DNA of 64,000 nucleotides from Lutimaribacter pacificus (GTDB taxonomy: Bacteria; Pseudomonadota; Alphaproteobacteria; Rhodobacterales; Rhodobacteraceae): NCBI RefSeq assembly GCF_900142185.1, contig NZ_FQZZ01000006.1:62001-126000 (forward strand), written 5' to 3'. Both the position numbers and the translations under genes were made by a program. Below, piece by piece: positions 37,285 through 46,564 of this stretch (positions are counted from its first letter, which is position 1; each line of letters begins with the position of its first letter). The notes under the pieces are model-generated. The model had not been told where the DNA came from and did not search any database. It saw only the letters and a list, made by a program, of their open reading frames with translations.

Positions 37285-38097
37285 ATGGGCGCGCAAGGCA
37301 ATGCGGCGCCAGTCATCATCAAAAGGAAAAAGATCGTTGCCGGCGATGGTCACCACGGTGGGGCGTGGAAAGTGGCCTATGCGGATTTCGTGACCGCCAT
37401 GATGGCGTTTTTCCTGCTGATGTGGCTGCTGAACGCGACGACGGAAAAACAGCGCAAGGGGATTGCCGAATATTTCAGCCCGACCGTGCCGCTGGCGCGG
37501 ATCTCGGGCGGGGGCGAGGGCGTGCTGGGTGGCGACAGCCTGTTTTCAGAGATGTCGCTGGCGCGCACCGGCACGGGTGGTACGACCCTGCGGTCGACGG
37601 GCCGGGAGTCGGGGCTTTCGGACGCGGAAATGCAAGCCCTGCGCAGCGTCGAAGATGCCCTGCTGGGAAGTGGCGGTGAAAGCATCACGCAGGAAAACCT
37701 TTTGCGGCACGTGGTGACCCGCATGACCGACGAGGGGCTGGTGATCGAGCTTTTCGATATCGACGATGCGACGCTGTTCGACGGGCCGACCGACACGCCG
37801 ACCGCGCTTTTGACCGAGCTTTCCGCGATGCTGACCCGCGTTCTGGGGCTTGTGCGCAACCCCGTCGCGGTGGCGGGGCACGTGGCCGCGCAGCCGGTTG
37901 TCTTGCTCGACAACACCGTCTGGCACCTGTCCTCGACGCGGGCCGACGCGCTGCGCAGGCTTCTGGAGGCACAGGGAATGCCCGGCGCCCGGATCGAGCG
38001 CGTGACGGGCCATGCCGATCGGGAACCCGCCTTTCGCGATCCGATGTCGCCGCGCAACAACCGGCTGGAGATCGTGCTGCTCCGCACGGAAGGTTGA
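37285..38097 (+). CDS. motB: flagellar motor stator protein MotB
   Basis: A 270-residue stator subunit. The single membrane helix carries the proton-binding residue Asp34 in VAYADFVTAMMAFFLLMWLL, the hallmark of MotB. A periplasmic linker leads to an OmpA-like peptidoglycan-binding domain (VTGHADREPAFRDPMSPRNN). Upstream GTG codons at 37276 and 37279 are in frame, but ATG 37285 has an AAAGG site with correct spacing. Its partner motA lies 10 kb away at 48123, an unusual separation. It is the left boundary of the flagellar cluster. Confidence 0.93.
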   Translation: MGAQGNAAPVIIKRKKIVAGDGHHGGAWKVAYADFVTAMMAFFLLMWLLNATTEKQRKGIAEYFSPTVPLARISGGGEGVLGGDSLFSEMSLARTGTGGTTLRSTGRESGLSDAEMQALRSVEDALLGSGGESITQENLLRHVVTRMTDEGLVIELFDIDDATLFDGPTDTPTALLTELSAMLTRVLGLVRNPVAVAGHVAAQPVVLLDNTVWHLSSTRADALRRLLEAQGMPGARIERVTGHADREPAFRDPMSPRNNRLEIVLLRTEG

Positions 38098-38183
38098 TGG
38101 AATTTTAGCTATTAGCCCGGTGTTAAGCCGGCGCCTTTAAGACTGCATCCCGACACGGGCTGATGCAGCAGAAAGGCGTATCC

Positions 38184-39485
38184 ATGACGATTTCCTCTTC
38201 GCTTAACGCGGGTGTGGCGGGATTGGCGGCGAATGCCAGTCGCCTGGCCTCGATTTCCGACAACATCGCCAATTCTGCGACCTATGGCTACAAGCGGGTC
38301 GAGACCGATTTTCACTCGATGGTTCTGTCGAATTCGGGGCGTGCCTATACCGCCGGTGGGGTGCGCACCACCAGCCAGCGCCTGATCGACCAGAGCGGGT
38401 CGCTGGTGACAACGTCCAATGCGACGGATCTGAGCGTGCGGGGGCGCGGGTTCATGCCGGTGGCCCAGGCGGCGCAGGTGGGCGTGGGTAATGGCGACAC
38501 CACGATGTACCTGACGACCACGGGGTCGTTCCGCACCGATGCGGATGGGTATCTTCGCACCGAATCGGGCCTTGTCCTGCTGGGCTGGCCCGCGCTGGCC
38601 GACGGTACGATCCCGGTTTATCCGCGCGACACGTCGGCCGGGCTCAGCCCGGTGCGCATCAATGTCAACCAGTTCACCGGCGAACCGACAACGCGCATGT
38701 CGCTGGGGGTAAACCTGCCCGCCACCGGCACCACCGCGGGCGCGCCGGGCGACATGCAGGAATGGCCGGTCGAGTATTTCGACAATCTCGGCACCTCGGA
38801 AAGCCTGGCGGTGCAGTTTACGCCGACCGTGCCGGCCACGGGATCGTCGAACGAATGGACGATGGTGATCCGCGATTCGGCCCAGGGCGGCGCGGTGATC
38901 GGGGAATACACCCTGACCTTCGATGACAGCCGGACATCGGGCGGGACATTGAATGCGGTCTCCACGGTTTCGGGCGGTGCCTATGATCCTGCGACCGGCA
39001 GCATGATCGTCGATGTCGCCGGTGGCCCGATGGAGATCACCATCGGCAAGCCCGGGGATTCAAGCGGGCTGACCCAGCTGTCCGACAGTTTCGCGCCGGT
39101 GGCGATTTCCAAGGACGGCTCGCCCGTGGGCAACATGACATCGGTCGAGGTGGACGAAAACGGTTTCGTCCATGCGTTCTTTGACACGGGGATCACGCGC
39201 CGCGTCTATCAGATTCCGCTGGTCGACATGCCGAACCCAAACGGGATGGTGGCGCTGGATCATCAGACCTATCTGCCCTCGCCCGAAAGCGGCACGTATT
39301 TCATGTGGGATGCCGGTGACGGTCCGACCGGCGATATCGTCGCCTATGCGCGCGAGGAGTCGGCGACGGACGTGGCGGGCGAGCTGACCGCGATGATCCA
39401 GACCCAGCGCGCCTATTCCTCGAACGCCAAGGTGATCCAGACGGTGGACGAGATGCTGCAGGAAACCACCAACATCAAACGCTGA
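38184..39485 (+). CDS. flgE: flagellar hook protein FlgE
   Basis: A 433-residue hook protein. The rod-hook N-terminus (NAGVAGLAANASRLASISDN then IANSATYGYKRV) and C-terminus (ELTAMIQTQRAYSSNAKVIQ then TVDEMLQETTNIK) match FlgE. The central hook domains show repeated beta segments. ATG 38184 is chosen over 38163 because AAAGG is well placed. The protein is exported through the flagellar apparatus and polymerises as the curved hook joining rod to filament. Confidence 0.93.
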   Translation: MTISSSLNAGVAGLAANASRLASISDNIANSATYGYKRVETDFHSMVLSNSGRAYTAGGVRTTSQRLIDQSGSLVTTSNATDLSVRGRGFMPVAQAAQVGVGNGDTTMYLTTTGSFRTDADGYLRTESGLVLLGWPALADGTIPVYPRDTSAGLSPVRINVNQFTGEPTTRMSLGVNLPATGTTAGAPGDMQEWPVEYFDNLGTSESLAVQFTPTVPATGSSNEWTMVIRDSAQGGAVIGEYTLTFDDSRTSGGTLNAVSTVSGGAYDPATGSMIVDVAGGPMEITIGKPGDSSGLTQLSDSFAPVAISKDGSPVGNMTSVEVDENGFVHAFFDTGITRRVYQIPLVDMPNPNGMVALDHQTYLPSPESGTYFMWDAGDGPTGDIVAYAREESATDVAGELTAMIQTQRAYSSNAKVIQTVDEMLQETTNIKR

Positions 39486-39507
39486 TCCCTGACGAAAGGC
39501 TGAGTCC

Positions 39508-40947
39508 ATGAGCATTTCCGGCGCGCTGTCCAACGCCCTTTCCGGCCTGACCGCATCGTCCCGCGCGGCCGAGGTCGTCGCATCCAACATCTCGAACGCA
39601 ACGACCGAAGGTTATGCGCCGCGCGATCTGGAGCTGGCCGCGCGCGTCCTGGGCGGCGTGTCGGTGACGGGCATCATCCGCCATGTCGACCCCGCCCTGA
39701 CAGCCGACAGGCGTCTGGCCGATGCCAGCCATGCCGAGGCCGAAATGCGCGGTGCCTATCTGTCACGCGTGGCGGATATGGCCGGCATGCCCGGCGCGCC
39801 CGGTGCGCTGGGCACGCTCTTGTCAGAGTTCGACGCCGCCCTTGTGACGGCGGCCAGCCAGCCGAATGTGACCGCCCGGCTGGATGTCGCGGTGATCCGG
39901 GCGGATGCCGTGGTGGAAAAGCTGACCACCATGTCGGACGGTTTGCAGGCCATGCGGCAGGAGGCCGATCGCGGTGTCGCGGAGGCGGTATCGCGGCTCA
40001 ACACGCTTTTGACCGACCTTGAGGGTATCAACACCCGCCTTGTCGGTGCGCGTGGACAGGAAGGCGCGGCGTTGCAGGATCAGCGCGACCGGATGATCGA
40101 CGAGATCAGCACCATCGTGCCGGTGCGGGTGGTGCCGCGCGACAATAACGGGCTGGCGCTCTATACATCGCATGGCGCCGTGCTGTTCGAGGGGCAGGCA
40201 GCGCGGATCGGTTTCACGCCCACGCCGACGATCATGCCGCATATGACCGCCGGATCGGGCCTGTTGTCGGGCCTGACCATCAACGGCAATCCGCTGGCGA
40301 CCGATCCGCCGGGTGGTGCGTTGCGCGGCGGTACGCTGGGTGCGCTCTTCGCCATGCGCGACGGGGCGCTGGTTGACGCGCAGGCGCAACTGGATGGTGT
40401 GGCGCGTGACCTGGCCGAACGGTTCCAGGGCATGGCGGTCGACCCGACACTGGGCGCGGCCGCCGCGGGCCTTTTCACCGATGCAGGTGCCGCGGTGCTG
40501 GCCACGAACGAGGTGGGCCTGGCGGGCCGGTTGCAGTTGAACCCCGCTGTCGACCCGGTTGCGGGCGGCGAAAGCTGGCGTATGCGCGACGGTCTGGCCG
40601 CCACGGCGCCGGGTGCCAGCGGCAACGGGGCGCTGCTGACCGCGATGAGCGCGGCGCTGGGCGAAACGCGGATGCCGGGCTCGGCCGCGTTGCCGGCGGT
40701 TTCCCAGTCTCTGCACAGCCGCGTTGCCGATTACCAATCCAACGCCGCGGTCTTGCGCAACGAGGCCGAGCGCCGCCAGGGATTCGTCACCGCGCAGCGG
40801 GACGCCCTGCGGGTGGCCGAAAAGGAAGGCGGCGTCGACAGCGATGCCGAACTGCAGAAACTGATGCTGATCGAACAGAGCTACGCCGCGAATGCGCGCG
40901 TGATCGAGACGGTGGGCAAGCTGATCGACACCCTGATGAGGATCTGA
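39508..40947 (+). CDS. flgK: flagellar hook-associated protein 1, FlgK
   Basis: A 479-residue hook-filament junction protein. The N-terminus (ALSNALSGLTASSRAAEVVA, SNISNATTEGYAPR) and the C-terminus (ELQKLMLIEQSYAANARVIE, TVGKLIDTLMRI) are typical of FlgK. The central region (about 150-200) includes the conserved segment ITTRLVGA-like NTRLVGARGQEGAALQDQRD. It is exported and caps the hook before FlgL. Only 3 bases separate it from flgL. Confidence 0.93.
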   Translation: MSISGALSNALSGLTASSRAAEVVASNISNATTEGYAPRDLELAARVLGGVSVTGIIRHVDPALTADRRLADASHAEAEMRGAYLSRVADMAGMPGAPGALGTLLSEFDAALVTAASQPNVTARLDVAVIRADAVVEKLTTMSDGLQAMRQEADRGVAEAVSRLNTLLTDLEGINTRLVGARGQEGAALQDQRDRMIDEISTIVPVRVVPRDNNGLALYTSHGAVLFEGQAARIGFTPTPTIMPHMTAGSGLLSGLTINGNPLATDPPGGALRGGTLGALFAMRDGALVDAQAQLDGVARDLAERFQGMAVDPTLGAAAAGLFTDAGAAVLATNEVGLAGRLQLNPAVDPVAGGESWRMRDGLAATAPGASGNGALLTAMSAALGETRMPGSAALPAVSQSLHSRVADYQSNAAVLRNEAERRQGFVTAQRDALRVAEKEGGVDSDAELQKLMLIEQSYAANARVIETVGKLIDTLMRI

Positions 40948-40950
40948 GCC

Positions 40951-41958
40951 ATGACCGTTACCACACTGGGCGACCTGACCACGCATGTCATGTTGCTGAG
41001 GCACAACACGCGATTGCGCACCGAGATGCAGCGCCTGAGCGTGGAACTGGCCAGCGGTCAGGTGGCCGACCCCGCCCGCCACCTTGGCGGCGATTTCACG
41101 GCGCTGGCCGATATCGAACACCGCATGACGGCCAACGCCGCCTATCGGCAAGCGACGGCCGATGCGAAGACGGCAACGGACGCGATGCAGCATGTGCTGG
41201 GTAGCTTGCAGGATGTAACGCAGGATCTGGCCGGGACGCTGGTTACCGTTTCGGAAACCGGATTGGGCGAGAGCGGACAGATTGCATCGGGCAAGGCGCG
41301 TGCGGTTTTCGATCAGGCCGTTGCCCTGCTGAATACCCGCGTTGCCGGGCGCAGCCTGTTCGCCGGAGAGGAGGTGACAGCCCCCGCGCTGGCGGATCCC
41401 GATGCGATCCTTGCGGGTTTGCGCAGCGCGACCGCGGGCCTGACCGATCCCGACGACATCACGACCGCCGTCGATGGGTGGTTCGACCTGCCGGGCGGCG
41501 GGTTCGGCACGATCGCCTATACAGGTACCGCAGATGCCGCGCCCGCGTTCCGTGTCGCCGAGGGCGAAAGTGCCAGACTTGATCTGCGCGCCGATCATGC
41601 CGCGTTGCGGGCCAGCCTGAAACCCATCGCGCTTGCCCTTCTGGCCGGGGATCAGGCCGCCGGGCTGGATCAGGCGGCGCGTGACGGGCTTTACCGTGCC
41701 GCCGGTACCGCGCTTTATGCCGCGCAGGACGGGCTCGGTGCGCTGCAGGCGGATCTGGGCGTCACGCAGGCGCGGCTTGAGGAAACGGCGGTTCGCAACG
41801 CCTCGGAGAAACTGGCGCTGGAACAGGCGCGGGCGGGGCTTTTGTCGGTTGACCCATACGAGACGGCAACGCGGCTGGAGCAGGTCCAGTTCAACCTGGA
41901 AAGCCTGTATACCGTGACGGTGCGCCTGTCGCGGCTGTCCCTGACGGAGTACATGTGA
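40951..41958 (+). CDS. flgL: flagellar hook-associated protein 3, FlgL (flagellin-like)
   Basis: A 335-residue protein with flagellin-like terminal helices (LLRHNTRLRTEMQRLSVELA at the start, LEQVQFNLESLYTVTVRLSR at the end). Position directly after flgK and length point to FlgL, the second junction protein between hook and filament. The stop TGA at 41956-41958 overlaps the flgI start by one base, so translation is coupled. Confidence 0.9.
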   Translation: MTVTTLGDLTTHVMLLRHNTRLRTEMQRLSVELASGQVADPARHLGGDFTALADIEHRMTANAAYRQATADAKTATDAMQHVLGSLQDVTQDLAGTLVTVSETGLGESGQIASGKARAVFDQAVALLNTRVAGRSLFAGEEVTAPALADPDAILAGLRSATAGLTDPDDITTAVDGWFDLPGGGFGTIAYTGTADAAPAFRVAEGESARLDLRADHAALRASLKPIALALLAGDQAAGLDQAARDGLYRAAGTALYAAQDGLGALQADLGVTQARLEETAVRNASEKLALEQARAGLLSVDPYETATRLEQVQFNLESLYTVTVRLSRLSLTEYM

Positions 41959-43058
41959 TGCGCCTTGCCCTTGTGGCGGTTCTGGCCGCCGCGTTGCCCG
42001 GTCATGCCGGCGCCAATCCCGTTCGGATCAAGGACCTTGTGGAATTTGACGGGGTACGGGGCAACGACCTGGTCGGATATGGCCTGGTCGTCGGGCTGAA
42101 CGGCACGGGCGACGGGATTCGCAACGCGCCCTTCACCGAAGAGATAATGACCAACATACTCGAACGGCTTGGTATCAACGTCAGCGGTGAGCAGTTCCGC
42201 CCAAAGAACGTGGCTGCGGTTTTCGTGACCGCGACCTTGCCGGCCTTTGCCCGCGCCGGTGGCCGCATAGATGTGACGGTGTCGGCGATCGGTGATGCCA
42301 AAAGCCTGATGGGCGGGACGTTGATCATGACACCGCTGAATGCTGCAGACGGGCAGATCTATGCCGTCGCGCAGGGCACGGTGATCGCAGGCGGCGCCGT
42401 GGCCGGGGGCGACGGGGCCGAGGTGATACAGGGTGTTCCGACGGCGGGTATGATCCCCGCCGGTGCTTTTGTCGAACGTGAGACAGAGTTCGATTTCTCC
42501 GATCTACGCTCCATGCGTCTTGCCTTGAGAGAGCCGGATTTTACCACGGCCGCGCGTATCGAGACGCGGATCAACGCAAGCTTCGGTCGCGAGGTGGCGG
42601 TGATGCTGGATGCGGGCACGGTCGAGCTGGATATCGGGGCGACGCGGGCGCGATCGCCCGCCCATGCCATCGGCCGGATCGAGAACCTTCCGGTCGAGCC
42701 GGAACGCCGCGCCCGCGTGGTCGTCGATCAGCGGTCGGGCACCATCGTGATGGGCGAGGACGTGCGGATTTCGCGCGTGGCGGTGTCGCAGGGCAACCTG
42801 ACCCTGCGCATCCAGGAAACTCCGCTGGTCGTGCAGCCGAACCCGTTTTCAGGGGGCGAGACCGTCATCGTTCCGCGCACCGAGGCCGAGATCGAGGAAG
42901 AGCCGGGCATCGGGCTGGCCGAACTGCCTGAAGGCACCTCCCTGTCCGAGGTGGTGGCGGGGCTGAATGCACTGGGCGTTTCGCCGCGGGACATGATCGA
43001 CATTCTCAAAAGCATCAAAGCCGCCGGGGCGCTCCATGCGGATTTCGTCGTGCGTTGA
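41958..43058 (+). CDS. flgI: flagellar P-ring protein FlgI
   Basis: A 366-residue exported protein with a Sec signal (MRLALVAVLAAALPGHAGA). FlgI features are ARIKDL-like VRIKDLVEFDGVRGNDLVGY, GLVVGLNGTGDG, and the late GIGLAELPEGTSLSEVVAGL and LGVSPRDMIDILKSIKAAGA. It assembles in the periplasm as the P-ring around the rod. It is the last plus-strand gene of the motB-to-flgI block and is convergent with fliP. Confidence 0.96.
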   Translation: MRLALVAVLAAALPGHAGANPVRIKDLVEFDGVRGNDLVGYGLVVGLNGTGDGIRNAPFTEEIMTNILERLGINVSGEQFRPKNVAAVFVTATLPAFARAGGRIDVTVSAIGDAKSLMGGTLIMTPLNAADGQIYAVAQGTVIAGGAVAGGDGAEVIQGVPTAGMIPAGAFVERETEFDFSDLRSMRLALREPDFTTAARIETRINASFGREVAVMLDAGTVELDIGATRARSPAHAIGRIENLPVEPERRARVVVDQRSGTIVMGEDVRISRVAVSQGNLTLRIQETPLVVQPNPFSGGETVIVPRTEAEIEEEPGIGLAELPEGTSLSEVVAGLNALGVSPRDMIDILKSIKAAGALHADFVVR

Positions 43059-43139
43059 GCGGTATGCTTTCGCCCGACGCCTGTGGCGGAGAGGCGTGCC
43101 TTTCAGTCTCTGATATTGCGGAAAGGCTGTTTTTGAGCT

Positions 43140-43156
43140 GGAGCTAAAGTAGCTCC
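43140..43156. repeat. small perfect hairpin in the flgI-fliP gap
   Basis: GGAGCTA (43140-43146) and TAGCTCC (43150-43156) form a 7-bp stem around AAG in the 171-base convergent gap. It has no T tract directly after it on either strand, so a termination role is uncertain. Nothing else is seen in this gap. Confidence 0.45.
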
Positions 43157-43229
43157 GGCCCGCCGGTGTTCAGGTGTTTTCCGGGTCTGCCTGAAGGGTG
43201 CACCGCGGACCCGGCCGGGGCAGGGGCGT

Positions 43230-43967
43230 TCAGAGGTAGCCGCGCACCAGCGCGCCCGCGATAAGTGACCATCCGTCGGCGATCACGAAAAATGCCAGCT
43301 TGAACGGTAGCGAAACGATGACAGGTGGCACCATCATCATGCCCATCGACATCAGCACGGCGGAAACCACGAGGTCAATGATGAGAAATGGCAGAAAGAT
43401 CAGGAATCCGATCTGGAACGCGCGGGCGATCTCGGACAGCAGAAAGCCGGGAACGAGAACCGAAAGCGGCGCATCCATATCCGGGGCGACCGGCCCGATA
43501 TCGGGGCGCAGTGCAGCCAGGGTTTCGAAGGTTTCGGCATCGGTCCGGGCCGACATGAAGGTGCGAAACGGCTCTAACGTTGCGGAAAACGCGGTTTCAA
43601 GGTCAAGCGTGCCGGTCATGAACGGGTTAATCCCGCGATCCCAGGCTTCGCGGAATACCGGGTCCATCACGAAATAGGTCAGAAACAGCGCAAGTGTCAC
43701 GATCAGCATGTTCGGCGGGGACTGTTGCAGCCCGATCGCCTGACGCAGGATCGACAGAACCGTGACGATGAAGGGAAAGCAGGTGATCATCACAGCAAGC
43801 CCCGGAACCAGGGACAGCAACGTGACAAGGGCAAAAAGCTGGATGGTGCGGGTCGTCAGCTGCTCACCGTTCGAGAAGGTGACTGACAGATCCTGCGCCC
43901 AGAGCGGCGACGCGAAAACCAGTGCGACAAGCAGGACAGTGCCGGCGGCGGCCATCCGCGGCGTCAT
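43230..43967 (-). CDS. fliP: flagellar export gate protein FliP
   Basis: A 245-residue membrane protein with a cleavable N-terminal signal (SPLWAQ) and the FliP signatures LLSLVPGLAVMITCFPFIVT, RQAIGLQQSPPNMLIVTLAL and PFLIIDLVVSAVLMSMGMMM. FliP forms the core export channel with FliQ and FliR. Its start overlaps the fliN end by 4 bases, and it is the last gene of the fliF-fliH-fliN-fliP operon. Confidence 0.97.
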   Translation of the reverse strand: MTPRMAAAGTVLLVALVFASPLWAQDLSVTFSNGEQLTTRTIQLFALVTLLSLVPGLAVMITCFPFIVTVLSILRQAIGLQQSPPNMLIVTLALFLTYFVMDPVFREAWDRGINPFMTGTLDLETAFSATLEPFRTFMSARTDAETFETLAALRPDIGPVAPDMDAPLSVLVPGFLLSEIARAFQIGFLIFLPFLIIDLVVSAVLMSMGMMMVPPVIVSLPFKLAFFVIADGWSLIAGALVRGYL

Positions 43968-44257
43968 TCCAACCCGTCCGCGAAATTGCTGATCTCGGTC
44001 AGGCGCACGGCGAGCTGCCCGGGCACATCGCCTTGCAGTTCCTCGAGATGGCCCCGAGCGATCAGGCGATCGCCGACGTAAAGTTCGACCGGGTCGTCGA
44101 CGCGGCGATCGAGAGTCAGAACCGAGTTTTCGCCCATCTGGAGCAGCTCGCGGATCGGTGGGCGGGCGCGGCCCACGGAAATTGTGATCTCGATCGGAAC
44201 CGACGAGAACGCATTGCCCGGCTCCGCTTGTCCGGTGCTGCCGTCCGTATCAGCCAT
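43964..44257 (-). CDS. fliN: flagellar motor switch protein FliN
   Basis: A 97-residue SpoA-domain protein. VPIEITISVGRARPPIRELL, then LTLDRRVDDPVELYVGDRLI, then RLTEI matches FliN, part of the cytoplasmic C-ring. ATG 44257 has AGGAGG nine bases upstream; an in-frame ATG at 44284 lacks a ribosome site. It overlaps the fliH-like gene by 8 bases and fliP by 4. FliM and FliG are not encoded nearby. Confidence 0.92.
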   Translation of the reverse strand: MADTDGSTGQAEPGNAFSSVPIEITISVGRARPPIRELLQMGENSVLTLDRRVDDPVELYVGDRLIARGHLEELQGDVPGQLAVRLTEISNFADGLE

Positions 44258-44840
44258 GCTTTCTGTCCTCCTGCGCTGTTTCAAGGAATGCCGATACCCG
44301 TTGGCGGATGTCCTCCAGCGTCTGATCCAGGTCGATCATGCGCTCGCGGTCACCGAGGCGGAGAAATGCCTGCCCTTCGCCCAGCGTGCCGTCGGGTTGC
44401 ACCGAGACGGACAGGCCGGATTCTTCCGGCAGGAGGGAGGCCACGCGGCCGGCCTGCGACGGAGCGACCGAAAGCACGATCGGCCCGCCGCCGATCTCGC
44501 GCGCGAGGCCGGTCAGTTCCTCGACGATTCGCGGTGTGAGCGCGTCAGCGGCCATCGTGGGCAGGAACGTATTCAGCAGCGCGTCGAACAGGGGGTCGAG
44601 GTTGTGCAGCAGCGCCGCCTGCACCTCGTGATAGGTAAAGGACAGGTCCTGCAGGTTGCGGGCCAGTTCGGCGCCGATATGCGATTGCTCTTGCGAATGC
44701 GCTTTCGTCGCGTCGTCCCACCCGGCCTGATAGCCACGCTCGAACGCGTTGAGCCTATGATCCTCGAGCGCCTGGCCGGACAGGACAAGCGGGCCGGTGT
44801 CGAAATCGCCGAAATCCTCAAGCAGGTTGTGCAGGCTCAT
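44250..44840 (-). CDS. fliH: FliH-like flagellar export ATPase regulator
   Basis: A 196-residue acidic protein with a long helical N-terminal part (AFERGYQAGWDDATKAHSQE) and a C-terminal domain that resembles FliH/YscL (VSVQPDGTLGEGQAFLRLGD). Sequence similarity is weak, as usual for FliH, so the call relies on position between fliF and fliN, length and pattern. It should bind FliI and regulate export. It overlaps both neighbours (fliF by 4 bases, fliN by 8). Confidence 0.7.
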   Translation of the reverse strand: MSLHNLLEDFGDFDTGPLVLSGQALEDHRLNAFERGYQAGWDDATKAHSQEQSHIGAELARNLQDLSFTYHEVQAALLHNLDPLFDALLNTFLPTMAADALTPRIVEELTGLAREIGGGPIVLSVAPSQAGRVASLLPEESGLSVSVQPDGTLGEGQAFLRLGDRERMIDLDQTLEDIRQRVSAFLETAQEDRKHG

Positions 44841-46435
44841 CGGGCGGGCTCCTCTTCTTCGAGCCAGGTGCGCAGGATCTCGACGGTTTCATCCTGCCTT
44901 TCGCCGATCAGGGCGCGCAGACGCTGGACCGCGTCGGCCTGTGCCGTTCCATCGCCTTGGGCCAGCGTGGCCGGTGTCGGGCGGGCGGCGGGCAGGAAGT
45001 TCCCGTCGGCATCGGCGATTTCGCCGGTCAGGGCGTCGCCGGACGATGTGGGGTGTGCCGGTGCGGGCGGCGGCAGGGAGGCGGGCTGCGCCGCGGCCCC
45101 GCCGACCAGAACGGGGCGGATGACGAACAGGCCGAGAAGAAGCGCCACCAGCGCCAGAACCGCCATCTGGATCAGTGACATGGTATCGAGTGCCAGCCGG
45201 TCGAACAGTCCGGGCACGACCGCTGTTCCCATCGGTTCGACCGGTTCGAATATCATGGATTTCAGGGTGATGACATCGCCGCGTGCCTCGTCGAATCCGA
45301 CAGCCGAGGCCACGAGATCGCGCAGGGCGGCAAGTTCGTCGTCGGGCCGCGGGGCAATCGTTTCGGTGCCGTCCCCCGAGTTTGCGGCGGTGCCGTTGAC
45401 GAGAACCGCGACGGTCAGGCGCCTGATCGCCCCGGCGGCGCGCTGAATCTCGCGCTCGGTCCCGGACACCTCGTAATTCACGCGTTCGCGCACCCGGCTG
45501 TTCTGGCTGTCGCTGGACTCACCGCCCCCTGCCTCACCATCGGGCAGGTTCGACGCCACGGTCACTTCACCGCCCCCGGCGTTCCGGGAGCTGTCGCTGC
45601 TTTCCTCGGTCTCGGTGCTGATGGCGACGCGCCCGTTCGGATCGAATGTCCGTTCGCGGATCGATTCGCTTTCGGTGACAGTTTCCAGCGTGACCTCGAC
45701 CACGGCATTGCCCTGGCCCACGCGCGCTTCGAGCAGCCGTTGGACCTTGTCCCGCAACGCAATGCTGCGATCCTCGGCGGTGTTCGACGGCGCCTCGCCT
45801 TCGGCGCCGGCGACGATCGCCCCGGTACCGTCGATGACGGTCACATCATCGGGCTGCAATCCTGCCACGGCCGACGCCACCAGGTAACGCAGCGCCCGCG
45901 CCTGCGATGGTGGCAAGGGCCCGCCGGAGGCCGTGACGGCCACCGAGGCCGACGGGCGCAGGTCGCGGCGGAACGGGTTGCCGTCGGTGTTGGCGATATG
46001 CACGCGGGCCGAGGTGATGCCGGGCCCGGCGACGATCGTGCGCGCAAGCTCACCCTCCTTCGCGCGCCAATAGGCGGCGTCGAACATCTGCGAGGTCGTG
46101 CCAAAGCCCGAAAGCCCATCGAGCAGTTCGTACCCGCGCGCATTGTTGGCCGGCATCCCTTCGCTGGCCAGCGTCATGCGCAGCGCATCGCGCCGGGCCG
46201 ATTCGACGAAGATCGCGCCGCCGCGCACCTCGTAGGTGACGCCGCGCTGTTCGAGCGCGCGCACCACCTCGCCCGCAGCGCCGTTTTCCAGCCCTGAATA
46301 CAAGAGCGCCAGGCTGGGTGTGGCCGCCAGCCTTGCAAGCGCGGTAACGGTGGCGAGCATGGCCACTGTCGCAAGCACGACGATGACCTTGCGGCGGGTT
46401 TCAAGCGCGTTCCAGATATTCAGAACCTGCTGCAC
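44837..46435 (-). CDS. fliF: flagellar MS-ring protein FliF
   Basis: A 532-residue MS-ring protein. A first membrane helix (VIVVLATVAMLATVTALARL, about 20-40) is followed by periplasmic ring-building domains (SEGMPANNARGYELLDGLSG, AYWRAKEGELARTIVAGPGI) and a second helix near residues 430-450 (LIQMAVLALVALLLGLFVIR). The start is GTG 46435, with GGAGG six bases ahead; the open frame continues upstream to 46504 without a ribosome site. The C-terminal cytoplasmic tail binds FliG in other bacteria. It is first of four overlapping genes. Confidence 0.95.
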   Translation of the reverse strand: MQQVLNIWNALETRRKVIVVLATVAMLATVTALARLAATPSLALLYSGLENGAAGEVVRALEQRGVTYEVRGGAIFVESARRDALRMTLASEGMPANNARGYELLDGLSGFGTTSQMFDAAYWRAKEGELARTIVAGPGITSARVHIANTDGNPFRRDLRPSASVAVTASGGPLPPSQARALRYLVASAVAGLQPDDVTVIDGTGAIVAGAEGEAPSNTAEDRSIALRDKVQRLLEARVGQGNAVVEVTLETVTESESIRERTFDPNGRVAISTETEESSDSSRNAGGGEVTVASNLPDGEAGGGESSDSQNSRVRERVNYEVSGTEREIQRAAGAIRRLTVAVLVNGTAANSGDGTETIAPRPDDELAALRDLVASAVGFDEARGDVITLKSMIFEPVEPMGTAVVPGLFDRLALDTMSLIQMAVLALVALLLGLFVIRPVLVGGAAAQPASLPPPAPAHPTSSGDALTGEIADADGNFLPAARPTPATLAQGDGTAQADAVQRLRALIGERQDETVEILRTWLEEEEPAR

Positions 46436-46497
46436 GACGGACCTCCGGTTAACAGGGCGTTCTGCCCCTGTTCCCGTCGATCTATGGCGTACCTGGC

Positions 46498-46512
46498 TTA
46501 ACAATCGGTTAG
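46498..46512. promoter_or_regulatory. candidate CtrA box in the divergent fliF/fliL control region
   Basis: TTAA, seven bases, then TTAG closely matches the CtrA consensus TTAA-N7-TTAA. It lies in the gap between divergent fliF and fliL. CtrA controls flagellar genes in Rhodobacterales, so a role here is reasonable but untested. Confidence 0.35.
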
Positions 46513-46564
46513 TTCCTGCACGGCTATGCAGACCGGGTAATGCAATTCATGCGCAGGTGACGAG

